Both the position numbers and the translations under genes were made by a program. From Tillandsia leiboldiana (Eukaryota; Streptophyta; Magnoliopsida; Poales; Bromeliaceae): DNA of 64,000 nucleotides. A model generated the notes under the pieces. That model was not told the origin of the DNA. It worked only from the letters and a program-made list of their open reading frames with translations, and made no database searches. Positions within the stretch are counted from its first letter, which is position 1. Every line of letters begins with the position of its first letter. The DNA is taken from contig CM055076.1 of assembly GCA_029204045.2 (NCBI GenBank), positions 17,940,715 through 18,004,714 on the forward strand, given 5' to 3'. Positions 22,957-33,380 of this stretch are shown here, in pieces.

Positions 22957-23040
22957 TTTTCCGTGTTTTAGACACGATGACTTGCTTTTCCGTGTTTTAG
23001 ACACGATGACTTGCTATTCCGTGTTTCAGACACGATGATC
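22957..23040 (+). repeat. Hairpin minisatellite, three units
   Basis: Three copies of about 27 bp contain CGTGTTTTAGACACGATGA (third copy TTTCAG). The 3' LTR has the same at 29483-29566. Confidence 0.88.
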
Positions 23041-24039
23041 GAGACTTGCTTGCTTGCCGTTTTGTGCTCATACGCACATGCTTGGTAGGGTCGCTCCCTC
23101 CAAGCCGGCACTCCGGAGTTGGCCATTTGCGACATTATGATCGCCGTGCGGGATTGGGTGCCGATTGGGACGCCGTTGGATTGGCATAGCTCCTTGGGGG
23201 GTGCCACCACGGGACCATGAGGCATGGCTCAAGCTTAGACTCAAAGAAAGTCTTCAAGAGAAAAGGATTAAGTTAACTAAACTTGACATTGAAATATCAC
23301 ATAGATGATACATTCATGGTAGTTGGGCATACATGATAGCAAACTCGACATTGGACACCACATAAATAATACTACTCATTGTAGTTGGACATTATGATAA
23401 CATGATAGATTCATATCATCATTACTTTGTACATGAGCATAGAGGCATGATAGTAGTAGAGTACTTTACTTTACTCCAGTTGTTTATTACCTGCATTTTA
23501 TTTCAGCAGTTATACTATCTTATGCCTCAGTTGACCTAGTGGTGTAATTCGCTTCTCTCGGCGGCTTACCCACTGGGAACTATTGATTAATAGTTCTCAC
23601 CCCATTTGGGTTGATGTTTTGCAGAGCCATCCGCAGCGGGAGGGGCTCGGGACCGTGGCAAGGGGTTATCGCATAGTTAGCTAATCCCCGTCGCACCACT
23701 CGAGGTGGTTGCGGGGCACCTTTTCTTTTGTTTTCTTGGAGAGGTGTCAGTGTATTTTGGCATAGAAACCACCCGTGTATTTTGATAAGTTGTACTTGAA
23801 GGGACCAAATTTGTATATTGGATTTTAACTTGTTGCATGATAGTTATTATCTACTTTCCGCTTTTATGTATAGTTTAGTTGTGTTGTGCTCTGATTACTA
23901 GTAGGTTGTGTATATTGCTTCCTTTCCGCTTGGTTGTTGTAGACGCCTTGTGTGTACCGGGGGGTACCTTGTGCACACGGCGGGTCTGTGCACGTGCCGG
24001 GTAGGCTTCCGCTGGGGCCTGGGGCGTGACAGATTATAT

Positions 24040-24055
24040 TGGTATCAGAGCCTAG
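24040..24055 (+). other. B element primer-binding site
   Basis: TGGTATCAGAGCCTAG lies eight bases after the 5' LTR and matches the complement of the plant initiator Met tRNA 3' end. Confidence 0.93.
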
Positions 24056-24375
24056 GGTTGAGTCTTAGTGGACCTAGCAAACCTTAGGCTGGTTGGACTA
24101 TAAGGATTAAGAACGTGAGAGACGGGGTCTTATGTGATTACTTGGCGAAAGTAACCTGATTGGGTTAATACGATAACTTCATATGAGTTGGAGTTGATCG
24201 AAGTGATTGCACCTTTTATTTCCTTGGAAGGTCTGGTTGGCGGCCGACAACCTGACATCGGGAAATAATTGTGGCATGCTTCATTTGCTTTCGCATGATT
24301 GGGATTTGTTTTGAGTGGGGATGCGTTCGCGTTGGTTATTTTAACCTACGCATTTTATGCCTGTTACAGTTTGTG

Positions 24376-25257
24376 ATGCCTACGACTCGCTCCATGACGG
24401 CCGAGGAGGCCGATGTGGAGATATCCGCTACTTCCGGATCCAGTGAGGTCCGAGATTTGAGAGAGCAGTTGGCTATGCTAGCTGATGTAGTGGAGCGGCA
24501 GTCGGTTGCGGCGCGAGAGCAGGCTAAGGCTTCGCGTCGGCAGGATGCAGGATGCAGAGGTTGTGATGTCACCACCAGTTCAGACTCCACCGGCGAGGAC
24601 GGTTTTACCGAAGATGGTAGCAGGAGAAGAGCGGGACCGACTCATGGTTCGTTGAGGGAATTCCGGGAATCCAAGCCTCGGACATAGGATGGAGAGGAAC
24701 CCGATTATTGGGTTTTTGAGAAGTGGATTTTACACATGGAGATTCAGGAGTTTTCCCCTGGCTGTCCTGTTAGGATTGGGGATTGGATTTTGCCGGCAAA
24801 TTTGTTGGCCCTCCATCGACTTGGAGAATTCGATGTGGTTTTGGGCATGGATTGGCTCACAAGATATCATGCTACTATTGATTGTGAGAATCGACTCGTG
24901 ACGTTTCGAGAACGGGGACAAAAGGAAATTGTGTTCAGAGGCTGCAAGAGTTCGCTGTTTGCGATGACTATCTCTTCCACCAGAGCAAAACAGTTGATTA
25001 GGAGTGGATGTGTCGCCTATTTGGCTACTGTTGTGGATAGTAGCGGTGAGACTCCGAGAGTGGAGAATACTCCAGTTGTGCGAGAGTTTGTGGATGTGTT
25101 CCCGGCAGAGCTAGCGGGGATGCCTCCGGATAGAGAGATCGAGTTTGTGGTGGATCTGATCCCTGGAACTACCCCAATCTCGAAGGCACCATATAGGATG
25201 GCACCGGCAGAGTTAAAAGAGCTCAAGGCACAGCTTCAAGACTTGTTGGAAAAAGGG
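24376..25257 (+). pseudogene. gag: B element gag N-terminus fused to protease C-terminus by deletion
   Basis: The start ATG (24376, MPTTRSMTAEE) is chosen because element R has the same start. The first part is the gag N-terminus with a Leu-rich coiled-coil-like stretch (REQLAMLADVVERQ). A TAG stops it at 24685-24687. The frame then continues FEKWILHME and, without a shift, IQEFSPGCPVRIGDW, the protease after its active site. Compared with R about 1.05 kb is missing: capsid core, CCHC zinc knuckle and the catalytic DTGA of protease. The junction at about 24737 has a few bases of shared sequence (TGGA). No particle or protease activity is expected. Confidence 0.88.
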
Positions 25258-25970
25258 CTTCATCCGACCGAGCGTTTCACCTTGGGGAGCACCAGTTTTG
25301 TTCGTCAAGAAGAAGGATGGATCGCTTCGCCTTTGTGTGGACTATCGTGAGCTAAACAAGGTCACAATTAAGAATAAGTATCCATTGCCGAGGATTGATG
25401 ATTTGTTTGATCAACTCCAAGGATCAAGAGTGTATTCGAAGATTGACCTTCAGTCTGGATACCACCAACTCAAGATCAAGCCCGAGGATGTTCCTAGGAC
25501 GGCTTTTAGGACACGGTATGGACACTATGAGTTTACTGTATGCCGTTTGGGCTCACTAATGCCCCGGCAGCTTTTATGGATTTGATGAACCGTGTCTTCA
25601 AGCCCTTTTTGGATAGATTCGTCGTGGTGTTCATCGACGATATTTTGGTGTACTCTCGAAGTGATGAAGAACATGAGGATCACTTGCGGCAAGTGTTGCA
25701 ATTACTTCGGGAGAAAGAGCTCTACGCCAAGTTGAAGAAATGTGAGTTCTGGCTACGAGAGGTAGCGTTCTTGGGTCATGTAATATCGGATAAAGGAATA
25801 GCTGTGGACCCCAAGAAAATTGAGGCAATTAAGGATTGGCCTAGACCGACGAACATCACCGAGATCCGGAGCTTTATCGGTTTGGCCAGCTACTATCGGC
25901 GTTTTGTTGAGGGATTTGCAAGGTTATCTACTCCCCTCACGCGACTAACACATAAAGGCATCAAGTTTAT
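25258..25970 (+). pseudogene. pol: B element reverse transcriptase
   Basis: RT copies element RNA into DNA. Motifs in order: LFVKKKDGSLRLCVDYRELN, NKYPLPRIDDLFDQL, FGLTNAPAAF, the catalytic VVFIDDILVYSR (about 25622-25657) and KKCEFW, GHVISDKGIAVDP of the thumb. Frameshifts lie near 25258 and 25545 (a base missing before the FGLTNAP block), so three pieces in two frames are needed to cover it. The catalytic Asp pair is kept. The nearest relative in the window is the RT of R (31980-32708). Confidence 0.93.
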
Positions 25971-26500
25971 TTGGAATGATGCATGTGAGAGAAGCTTCAG
26001 GGAATTGAAGGAACGGTTGACAACCGCCCCGATCTTGGCTTTCCCTACTGCAGGAGCAGGATACGTGATCTACAGTGATGCTTCCTTGAGTGGGTTAGGG
26101 TGTGTTTTGATGCAAACGAGAAGGTTATTGTTTATGCCTCTCGTCAATTAAAGGACTACGAGAAAAACTATCCCACTCATGATTTGGAGTTAGCCGCCGT
26201 GGTATTTGCATTGAAGCTGTGGCGACACTACTTATACGGTGAGCATTGTGAGGTACATACTGATCATAAGAGTCTAAAGTACCTCTTTAGTCAGAAGGAG
26301 TTGAATCTTAGGCAGCGCAGATGGTTGGAGCTGCTTAAAGATTAGGATATGACTATTCTCTATCATCCTGGGAAAGCAAATGTAGTGACAGCTCTAAGTT
26401 GCAAATCGATGGAGAACTTAGCAATGATGATCACTTACCAACAACCATTACTTCAAGATATGAGACGATTGGAGTTGGAGGTTGTGGCACCCGAGATACC
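25971..26500 (+). pseudogene. pol: B element RNase H
   Basis: The domain starts after YRRFVEGFARLSTPL with FIWNDACERSF and contains the first catalytic Asp in YVIYSDASLSGLG, the Glu in LELAAVVFALK and the third Asp in HTDHKSL. A frameshift lies near 26110, a TAG at 26343-26345 replaces Tyr in the LLKDY motif, and a small in-frame loss alters the DALSRKS motif (VVTALSCKS). Catalytic residues remain, but the frame is broken. Confidence 0.9.
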
Positions 26501-27772
26501 CATGAGATTGATGGCATTGGTGTTGCAACCGACCCTTATGGAAAGGATCAAGATGAAACAAGTTCAAGATCCTAGTTTGGAAAAGATTCGGGCTACACTT
26601 GTGGATGGCCGAGCAGGTGAGTTTCATGTGGACGATCATGGCGCACTTCGTTTTCGAAGTCGACTTTATGTACCGGCGGATTTGGAGATCAAAGAAGAGA
26701 TCCTGAAGGAAGCACACCGAGCACCTTATTCTCTTCACCCAGGTGGCACCAAAATGTACAGGGACTTAAGGTTACTTTATTGGTGGCCCGGCATGAAGAA
26801 AGATGTTGGAAAATTTGTGGCTCAATGCTTGACATGTCAACAAGTGAAAGCCGAGCACCGACTTCCCGCAGGCAAGTTGCAGAGCTTACCCATTCCCGTG
26901 TGGAAGTGGGAGAGGATCGCCATGGATTTTGTTGTTGGATTGCCTCGCTCTCAGGCTGGGCATGATGCGATTTGGGTGATCGTGGATAGGTTAACTAAAT
27001 CTGCTCATTTTATCCCTATCCATACTACTTGGTCTAGAGAGAAGCTTGCACAAAAGTACCTTAATGAGATTGTGCGATTGCATGGGGTGCCTGTTTCTAT
27101 AGTTTCCGATCGAGATCCAAGATTTGCATCTCATTTTTGGAGGAGCCTTCACGAGGCCCTAGGCACGCAGTTGGATTTCAGTACAGCTTTCCACCCCCAG
27201 AGTGATGGGCAGTCTGAGCGAACCATACAAATCTTGGAGGACATGCTCAGAGCATGTGTTTTAGATTATCAAAGTGGTTGGCATCAATATCTATCGATGG
27301 CCGAGTTTGCCTATAACAATAGTTATCAAGCAAGTATCAAGATTGCGCCATTCGAGGCTCTTTATGGAAGAAAGTGTCGATCACCTCTTCATTGGAGCGA
27401 GGTGGGAGAACGATTGATTTTAGGCCTCGATGTACTTCAAGAGGCCGAAGACAAGGTTCGACTAGCTCGGGAACGTTTGATTTCAGCTCAAAGTCGACAA
27501 AAGAGTTACGCGGATAAGCGTCGGCGCGATTTGGAATTTCAAGTTGGAGACCATGTCTTCCTAAAAGTATCGCCGACTAGAGGAGTCAAGAGATTTGGCA
27601 TCCGAGGGAAGCTAAGTCCCCGATTTATTGGACCTTTTGAGATTTTGGAGCGTATCGGCCCCGTGGCTTATCGACTTGCTCTACCCCCTAACCTATCGGG
27701 AGTGCACAATGTGTTCCATGTTTCGACGCTCCAGAAGTATGTTTTTGATCCATCTCATGTGGTGGACTTCGC
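26501..27772 (+). pseudogene. pol: B element integrase
   Basis: It lies in one open frame from 26349. The HHCC zinc finger (HRAPYSLHPGG ... CLTCQQVK) sits at about 26715-26850. The catalytic triad is Asp in MDFVVGLP, Asp in SDRDPRF and Glu in QSERTIQILED; the GPY/F module is KLSPRFIGPFEIL. Length matches plant chromoviruses. This is the best-kept domain of B. A one-base loss near 27770 separates it from the chromodomain. Confidence 0.93.
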
Positions 27773-27970
27773 CCATTGGAACTACGCGAGGACTGGAGCT
27801 TTGAGGAGCAACCGGTGAGGATTTTGGCTCGTGAGGTGAAGAAACTTCGGAATCGTGAGATACCTTATGTGAAGGTACTTTGGAGCAATCACGAGGATCG
27901 CGAGGCCACGTGGGAGCTGGAGAGCGCGCTGCAGGAGCGTTTCCCTCATCTTTTTCAGCTGGAGACTTGA
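27773..27970 (+). pseudogene. pol: B element chromodomain
   Basis: The 64-residue open piece has PVRILAREVKKLRN, VKVLW and EATWELESAL followed by FPHLF, the pattern of the plant Tekay-type chromodomain at the end of integrase. It is one frame away from integrase, so the present sequence could not give a fused protein without frameshifting. Confidence 0.88.
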
Positions 27971-28008
27971 GGTACTTGGCTTATAGTTTCGCGGACGAAA
28001 CTCCTTTT

Positions 28009-28021
28009 TAGGAGGGGTGAT
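28009..28021 (+). other. B element polypurine tract
   Basis: TTAGGAGGGGTGA directly precedes the 3' LTR and should prime plus-strand DNA synthesis. Confidence 0.85.
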
Positions 28022-30557
28022 TGTAGTACACTGAACTTTAGCAAATTGCGAAGTTCGAGTGTGTGGAGGGTTGAATGATACCCTTAGAATGTTTTTGTAA
28101 GCTTCCGGAAGGTTCTAGAAGGTTTCCGGAGAGTTTGGGCGCAAATCGGAAATTTTCGAAAATTTTGATTTTTGGGGGTTTTGGCTTCGGGATCCGGATC
28201 GGATTGGGGCGATCCGGATCGTCTGCGCGAAACTGGAAATTCCACGTTCGGGATCCGGATCGGATAGGGCAATCCGGATCGTGCGGGTCTGGACAGCACA
28301 GTAAGAGATGTAATAACATTTCTTGAGGAGGGCTTTTTGGCTTTTGTTGCTTGAGGGTTTTTAACCCTCGTCACCTCTCTTTTCCTCTCATTTTGGAGAG
28401 GGCAAGAGAAAGTGCTAGAGAGAGAAAGGGAGAGAAAGAGACTTTAGATTTCCTTCTCCAACACCTCTCTCTACTTGGGTTCTTCTTCAACCTCCCCTTC
28501 TCCACCATTGAAGCTTGCTACAAGAGCTTGGAGGAAGGCTAGCACTTGGAGAAGAAAGAAGTTTGGAGCTTTTGTGCCTATCCTTTGCTTTTCCAAGGTG
28601 GGATTCGAGCTCAAAGAGGTTTAGAATACTTCTTTTTCATTTCTTGTGGGATTTTTGAAGGAAAACCTAGCTTTTGGAAAACTAGGGTTTACTTTAGGGC
28701 TTTTTGACCTATAGCTTTTGGGGTGGAATTGATGGGTGTAGAACACTCTTGTGGGTTGGTTTTGAAACTTTTCTTGTTTGGATTTCAAGATTTAGCAAGA
28801 TTTCTCAACCCAAGGTATTTTTCCACCTATTTTCCTTATAATTTTAAGGGATTTTGATATTAGGGTTTTGTGATGTTTTAACCCTTTGGAAACTTCTCTT
28901 AGGGCATAAGAGGAAGTGTGGGCTTCTTGGTAAGGATCCTTCATAAGGATTTGGCAACTATCCGGTGGGTCTGACCCCACCGAAATGGGTGAACTACCCC
29001 TATGTCTTCTATAGACTTTTAGGGCATCATTGTTATATTAAATATGCATCGTTTGATTTATCATGATTTATGATCATGCATTTGAACCCCTTCATGTGTA
29101 GAAAAATTCATACTCTATGTAGTAGAGGTAAACATTGTAGGTGCATGGGCACTTTGAGGGGGGATTGAATAGGAATTTTCGTGAACTTAAGCTTTTGGAT
29201 ACGAATAGAGAATAACTATACATGTTATAGAATTATTGAGATATGTTATGCATATGATCATGTGTAATTGGACATTACGACATTAGGGTCATCTAGTGTT
29301 GTGAGATACAAGTAGAACATTTCTAAACTTGTACAATCAAGATGAAATAGTCAGATTCCATGTTTGAGACATGAGGACAACTTGTAAATGTTTTACTCTT
29401 TCATTATGCAAGATAATGTTAATATTGTATATAAAACATTGACACTTGAAATACTATTCCCCGACCTAAAGGTCGATGATGCTTTTCCGTGTTTTAGACA
29501 CGATGACTTGCTTTTCCGTGTTTTAGACACGATGACTTGCTATTCCGTGTTTCAGACACGATGATCGAGACTTGCTTGCTTGCCGTTTTGTGCTCATACG
29601 CACATGCTTGGTAGGGTCGCTCCCTCCAAGCCGGCACTCCGGAGTTGGCCATTTGCGACATTATGATCGCCGTGCGGGATTGGGTGCCGATTGGGACGCC
29701 GTTGGATTGGCATAGCTCCTTGGGGGGTGCCACCACGGGACCATGAGGCATGGCTCAAGCTTAGACTCAAAGAAAGTCTTCAAGAGAAAAGGATTAAGTT
29801 AACTAAACTTGACATTGAAATATCACATAGATGATACATTCATGGTAGTTGGGCATACATGATAGCAAACTCGACATTGGACACCACATAAATAATATTA
29901 CTCATTGTAGTTGGACATTATGATAACATGATAGATTCATATCATCATTACTTTGTACATGAGCATAGAGGCATGATAGTAGTAGAGTACTTTACTTTAC
30001 TCCAGTTGTTTATTACCTGCATTTTATTTCAGCAGTTATACTATCTTATGCCTCAGTTGACCTAGTGGTGTAATTCGCTTCTCTCGGCGGCTTACCCACT
30101 GGGAACTATTGATTAATAGTTCTCACCCCATTTGGGTTGATGTTTTGCAGAGCCATCCGCAGCGGGAGGGGCTCGGGACCGTGGCAAGGGGTTATCGCAT
30201 AGTTAGCTAATCCCCGTCGCACCACTCGAGGTGGTTGCGGGGCACCTTTTCTTTTGTTTTCTTGGAGAGGTGTCAGTGTATTTTGGCATAGAAACCACCC
30301 GTGTATTTTGATAAGTTGTACTTGAAGGGACCAAATTTGTATATTGGATTTTAACTTGTTGCATGATAGTTATTATCTACTTTCCGCTTTTATGTATAGT
30401 TTAGTTGTGTTGTGCTCTGATTACTAGTAGGTTGTGTATATTGCTTCCTTTCCGCTTGGTTGTTGTAGACGCCTTGTGTGTACCGGGGGGTACCTTGTGC
30501 ACACGGCGGGTCTGTGCACGTGCCGGGTAGGCTTCCGCTGGGGCCTGGGGCGTGACA
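28022..30557 (+). mobile_element. Family B 3' LTR
   Basis: It is collinear with the 5' LTR without net indels and differs at three positions I could find. It ends at CGTGACA, and the GTTGT duplication follows. Confidence 0.95.
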
Positions 30558-31570
30558 GTTGTGGCAACCGCGAACAGTAGGCGGTTGACCATAGATTGAG
30601 TATTTTACCAGATTGGGGGTCCTGTGGGATGTTGCGGCAACCGCGAATTTTGGGCGGTTGACCGGGTACTTACTTTTGCATCAGATTTGGGGATCAGGGT
30701 TCTTCTTCAGTGGATGGATTTTTCTCACTTTGATCATAGTCGTGATCCAATTCTGCTATATCGTGATACTTGTGACAGAGACACTTTACTCGTGTGGGTT
30801 GCTCCCCTCGAGTGCCACTCCGGAGGTAGGCTTATGGCCGAGCCATGTGTGCCGGTCTGTTAGTTATTTCGGGATGCGAGCCATGTGTGCCGATCCCGCT
30901 ACTGAGTTCTTGAGTTCGACAGCAGAGGAGGCAGTACCGGTTTTTACTGGTTCATTGATTGGGTTTATTCAGGCAGACACATTTACTGATGCATACACTT
31001 AGCCATTCTTTCTGGCACTGCATTTAGAGGCATAGTAGTGGTAGTTCCTTTCTATCAGCAGTTTTGTTTATAGTTTACCACCTTTCTGGTAGACCTAGTG
31101 GGCACGTCAGAGTTTGAGGCTTAACCCACTAGGGGAGGCTACTGGTTTTCTAGTAGTTCTCACCCCTATTATTGTTTTTCCCCTTCTTTCTCCCTTGTTT
31201 TGCAGTCTTCTGCGGGAGTTGCTGGGCCTTCAGCGGCAGATCGAGATAAGAGGATTGCTGATTAGATAGATCGTCTGCCCCGACAGTGAGTTTAGCTGGA
31301 CATTTGATGTATCCCCATTCTCTCAGACTGTTGTATATTTTTGGTGAGCTGGAAGAGACATGCATTATTTTTACAGTTGTATTTTATTTTACTTCCATTT
31401 TCAGTCTGAGATGTAGTAGTTTTAGTTCAGCTCTGTTTTTTATGCTCTTTCCTTGCTTATCTTATATTTGAGCAGGTTTTTGGCGCTTTGTGTACGTGGG
31501 AAATTCCGTGTGCACGGCTGATCTGTGGACGGGCCCGGGTTCTGGTTTACACCCGGGGCGTGATAATATA

Positions 31571-31979
31571 AGTAGTGTCAACACAGCTTCAATGCAAATA
31601 CTACGGCGGCCAATTCCAAATCATGAGTGGGATAGTTTTTCTCGTAGTCCTTTAATTGACGAGAGGCATAAGCAATAACCGTCTCGTTTTGCATCAAAAC
31701 ACAACCTAACCCGCTCAAGGAAGCATCACTGTTGATCACGTATCCCGCTCCTGTAGTAGGCAAAGCCAAGATCGGGGCGGTTGTCAAATGTACCTTCAAT
31801 TCCACGAAGCTTCTCTCTCACGCATCATTCCAAATAAACTTGGTGCCCTTATGTGTGAGTCGCGTGAGCGGTGTAGATAACTTTGCAAATCCCTCAACAA
31901 AACGCCGATAGTAGCCGGCTAGACCGATAAAGCTCCGGATCTCGGTGATGTTCGTCGGTCTAGGCCAATCCTTGATTGC
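31571..31979 (-). pseudogene. pol: Element R RNase H, proximal half
   Basis: The minus-strand frame gives TTAPILALPTTGAGYVINSDAS (first catalytic Asp in SDAS), VIAYASRQLKDYEKNYPTHD and LELAAVVFALKL. It stops at 31571, where the target duplication of the family A solo LTR lies; the second half is at 19222-19570. A TAG at 31980-31982 separates it from RT. Confidence 0.88.
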
Positions 31980-32708
31980 CTATATTTTCTTGGGGTCCAC
32001 AGCTATTCCTTTATCTGATATTACATGACCCGAGAACGCTACCTCCCATAGCCAAAACTCACATTTCTTCAACTTGGCGTAGAGCTCTTTCTCCCGAAGT
32101 AATTGCAATACTTGTCGCAAGTGATCCTCATGCTCTTCAACACTTCGAGAGTACACCAAAATGTCGTCGATGAACACCACGACGAATCTATCCAAAAAGG
32201 GCTTGAAGACACGGTTCATTAAATCCATAAAAGCTGCCGGGGCGTTTGTTAGCCCAAACGGCAAAACAGTAAACTCATAATGTCCATACCGTGTCCAAAA
32301 AGCCGTCCTAGGAACATCCTCGGGCTTGATCTTGAGTTGGTGGTATCCAGACTGAAGGGCAATCTTCGAATACACTCTTGATCCTTGGAGTTGATCAAAC
32401 AAATCATCAATCCTCGGCAATGGATACTTATTTTTAATTGTGACCTTGTTAAGCTCACGATAGTCCACGCAAAGGCGAAGCGATCCATTCTTTTTCTTGA
32501 CGAACAAAACTGGCGCTCCCCAAGGTGAAACGCTCGGTCGGATGAAGCCTTTTTCCAACAAGTCTTGAAGCTGCGCCTTGAGCTCTTTAAACTCCGCCGG
32601 TGCCATCCTGTATGGTGCCTTCGAGATTGGGGTAGTTCTAGGGATCAGATCTACCACAAACTCGATCTCTCTGTCCGGAGGCATCCCCAGTAGCTCTGCC
32701 GGGAACAC
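31980..32708 (-). pseudogene. pol: Element R reverse transcriptase
   Basis: A single minus-strand frame of 242 codons holds APYRMAPAEFKELK, LFVKKKNGSLRLCVDY, the template grip, LPFGLTNAPAAFMDL, catalytic VVFIDDILVYSR and KKCEFWLWEVAFSGHV. All RT motifs are present. It ends at a TAG in place of Glu (usual KKIEAIKDW). An upstream TGA (about 32719-32721) replaces an Arg codon (CGA in the B element), which fits deamination of a methylated CG. Confidence 0.92.
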
Positions 32709-33353
32709 ATCAACAAACTCTCACACGATCGGGATATTCTCCACTCTCAGAGTCTCACTGCTTCTATCCACAACGGTAGCCAAGTAGGCGACACATCCAC
32801 CCCTAATCAACTGTTTTGCTCTGGTGGAAGAAATAGTCATCGCAAACAGTGAACTCTTGCAGCCTCTGAACACAATTTCCTCTTGTTCCGGTTCGCGAAA
32901 CGTCACGAGTCGGCTCTCACAGTCAATGGTAGCATGATACCTCGTGAGCCAATCCATGCCCAAAACCACATCGAACTCTCCAAGTCGATGGAGGGCCAAC
33001 AAATCTGCCGGCAAAATCCAATCCCCAATTCTAACAGGGCAACTAGGGGAAAACTCCCGAATCTCCAAAGTATGATCGGGAACCAAGACTCGCCCAGGAT
33101 GCAAAGTAGGAACTAACTCAATGCCATGCAACTCGGCAAACTGCCGGTTAATAAATGAATGAGATGCACCAGTGTCAAATAAAGCTCGAACTCGAATGCT
33201 ATGAATCAAGATATTACCTACAACGACGTCCTCTGTCGTTGACGCCTCCTCTGCTTGGGCCGCATACATGCGCCCGTTCGGAGCCTGCCGTGGCCGCTCG
33301 TACTGTCGCGACGCCGGTGGTCGTCCTGACTGAGAGTAGGTGGGTGGGGTCAC
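32709..33353 (-). pseudogene. pol: Element R aspartic protease
   Basis: The retroviral-type protease cleaves the polyprotein. The minus-strand frame carries the catalytic ALFDTGASHSFI, then PDHTLEIREFSPSCPVRIGD and FDVVLGMDWLTRYHA, the usual order. It lies one frame away from gag (overlapping or shifted near 33370) and ends at the TGA before RT. This copy keeps the active site that the B element has lost. Confidence 0.92.
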
Positions 33354-33380
33354 CTATCCTGGAATAACTGGTGCCGATGC

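Larger units (their letters stand above)
21496..24031 (+). mobile_element. Family B 5' LTR
   Basis: It runs TGTAGTACACTGAAC...GGGGCGTGACA, 2536 bp. It carries GATCCGGATC palindromes in U3, an AG-rich leader (21880-21920), three CGTGTTTTAGACACG-type hairpin units and a GC-rich U5 end. I see no clear TATAAA box. Confidence 0.95.
21496..30557 (+). mobile_element. Complete family B Ty3/Gypsy chromovirus, recent but defective
   Basis: The 9062-bp element has two 2536-bp LTRs at a constant offset of 6526 bp, a primer site, gag/protease remnant, RT, RNase H, integrase, chromodomain and polypurine tract, and GTTGT duplications. I find three LTR differences, all transitions (21675/28201, 22386/28912, 23372/29898), so insertion is recent. 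The coding region lacks about 1 kb of gag and protease compared with R and has at least four frameshifts and two stops. These cannot all have arisen since insertion at the LTR rate, so a defective RNA was probably copied with proteins supplied in trans. Confidence 0.96.
19571..31565 (+). mobile_element. Family A solo LTR, split by complete B element
   Basis: It starts TGTAGCAGCCCAG and ends GGGGCGTGATA (usual GTGACA, one base changed). Without the B insertion (21496-30557) and one copy of its duplication it is about 2.93 kb. Target copies lie directly on both sides with no internal region, as left by recombination between the two LTRs of a full element. U3 is GC-rich (19860-20280), a TATAAATAG box lies at 20315-20323, and the leader holds two copies of the CAACCGC/GCGGTTG stem-loop (30565 and 30642). 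Confidence 0.88.

Noticed and set aside
22957..23040. CRISPR-like array of short palindromic repeats
   Set aside because: Repeats are directly adjacent without unique spacers, lie within plant LTRs and vary by slippage; no cas genes.
24040..24055. Possible tRNA gene fragment
   Set aside because: The match is only the tRNA 3' complement directly after an LTR, which is a primer-binding site; no cloverleaf is present.
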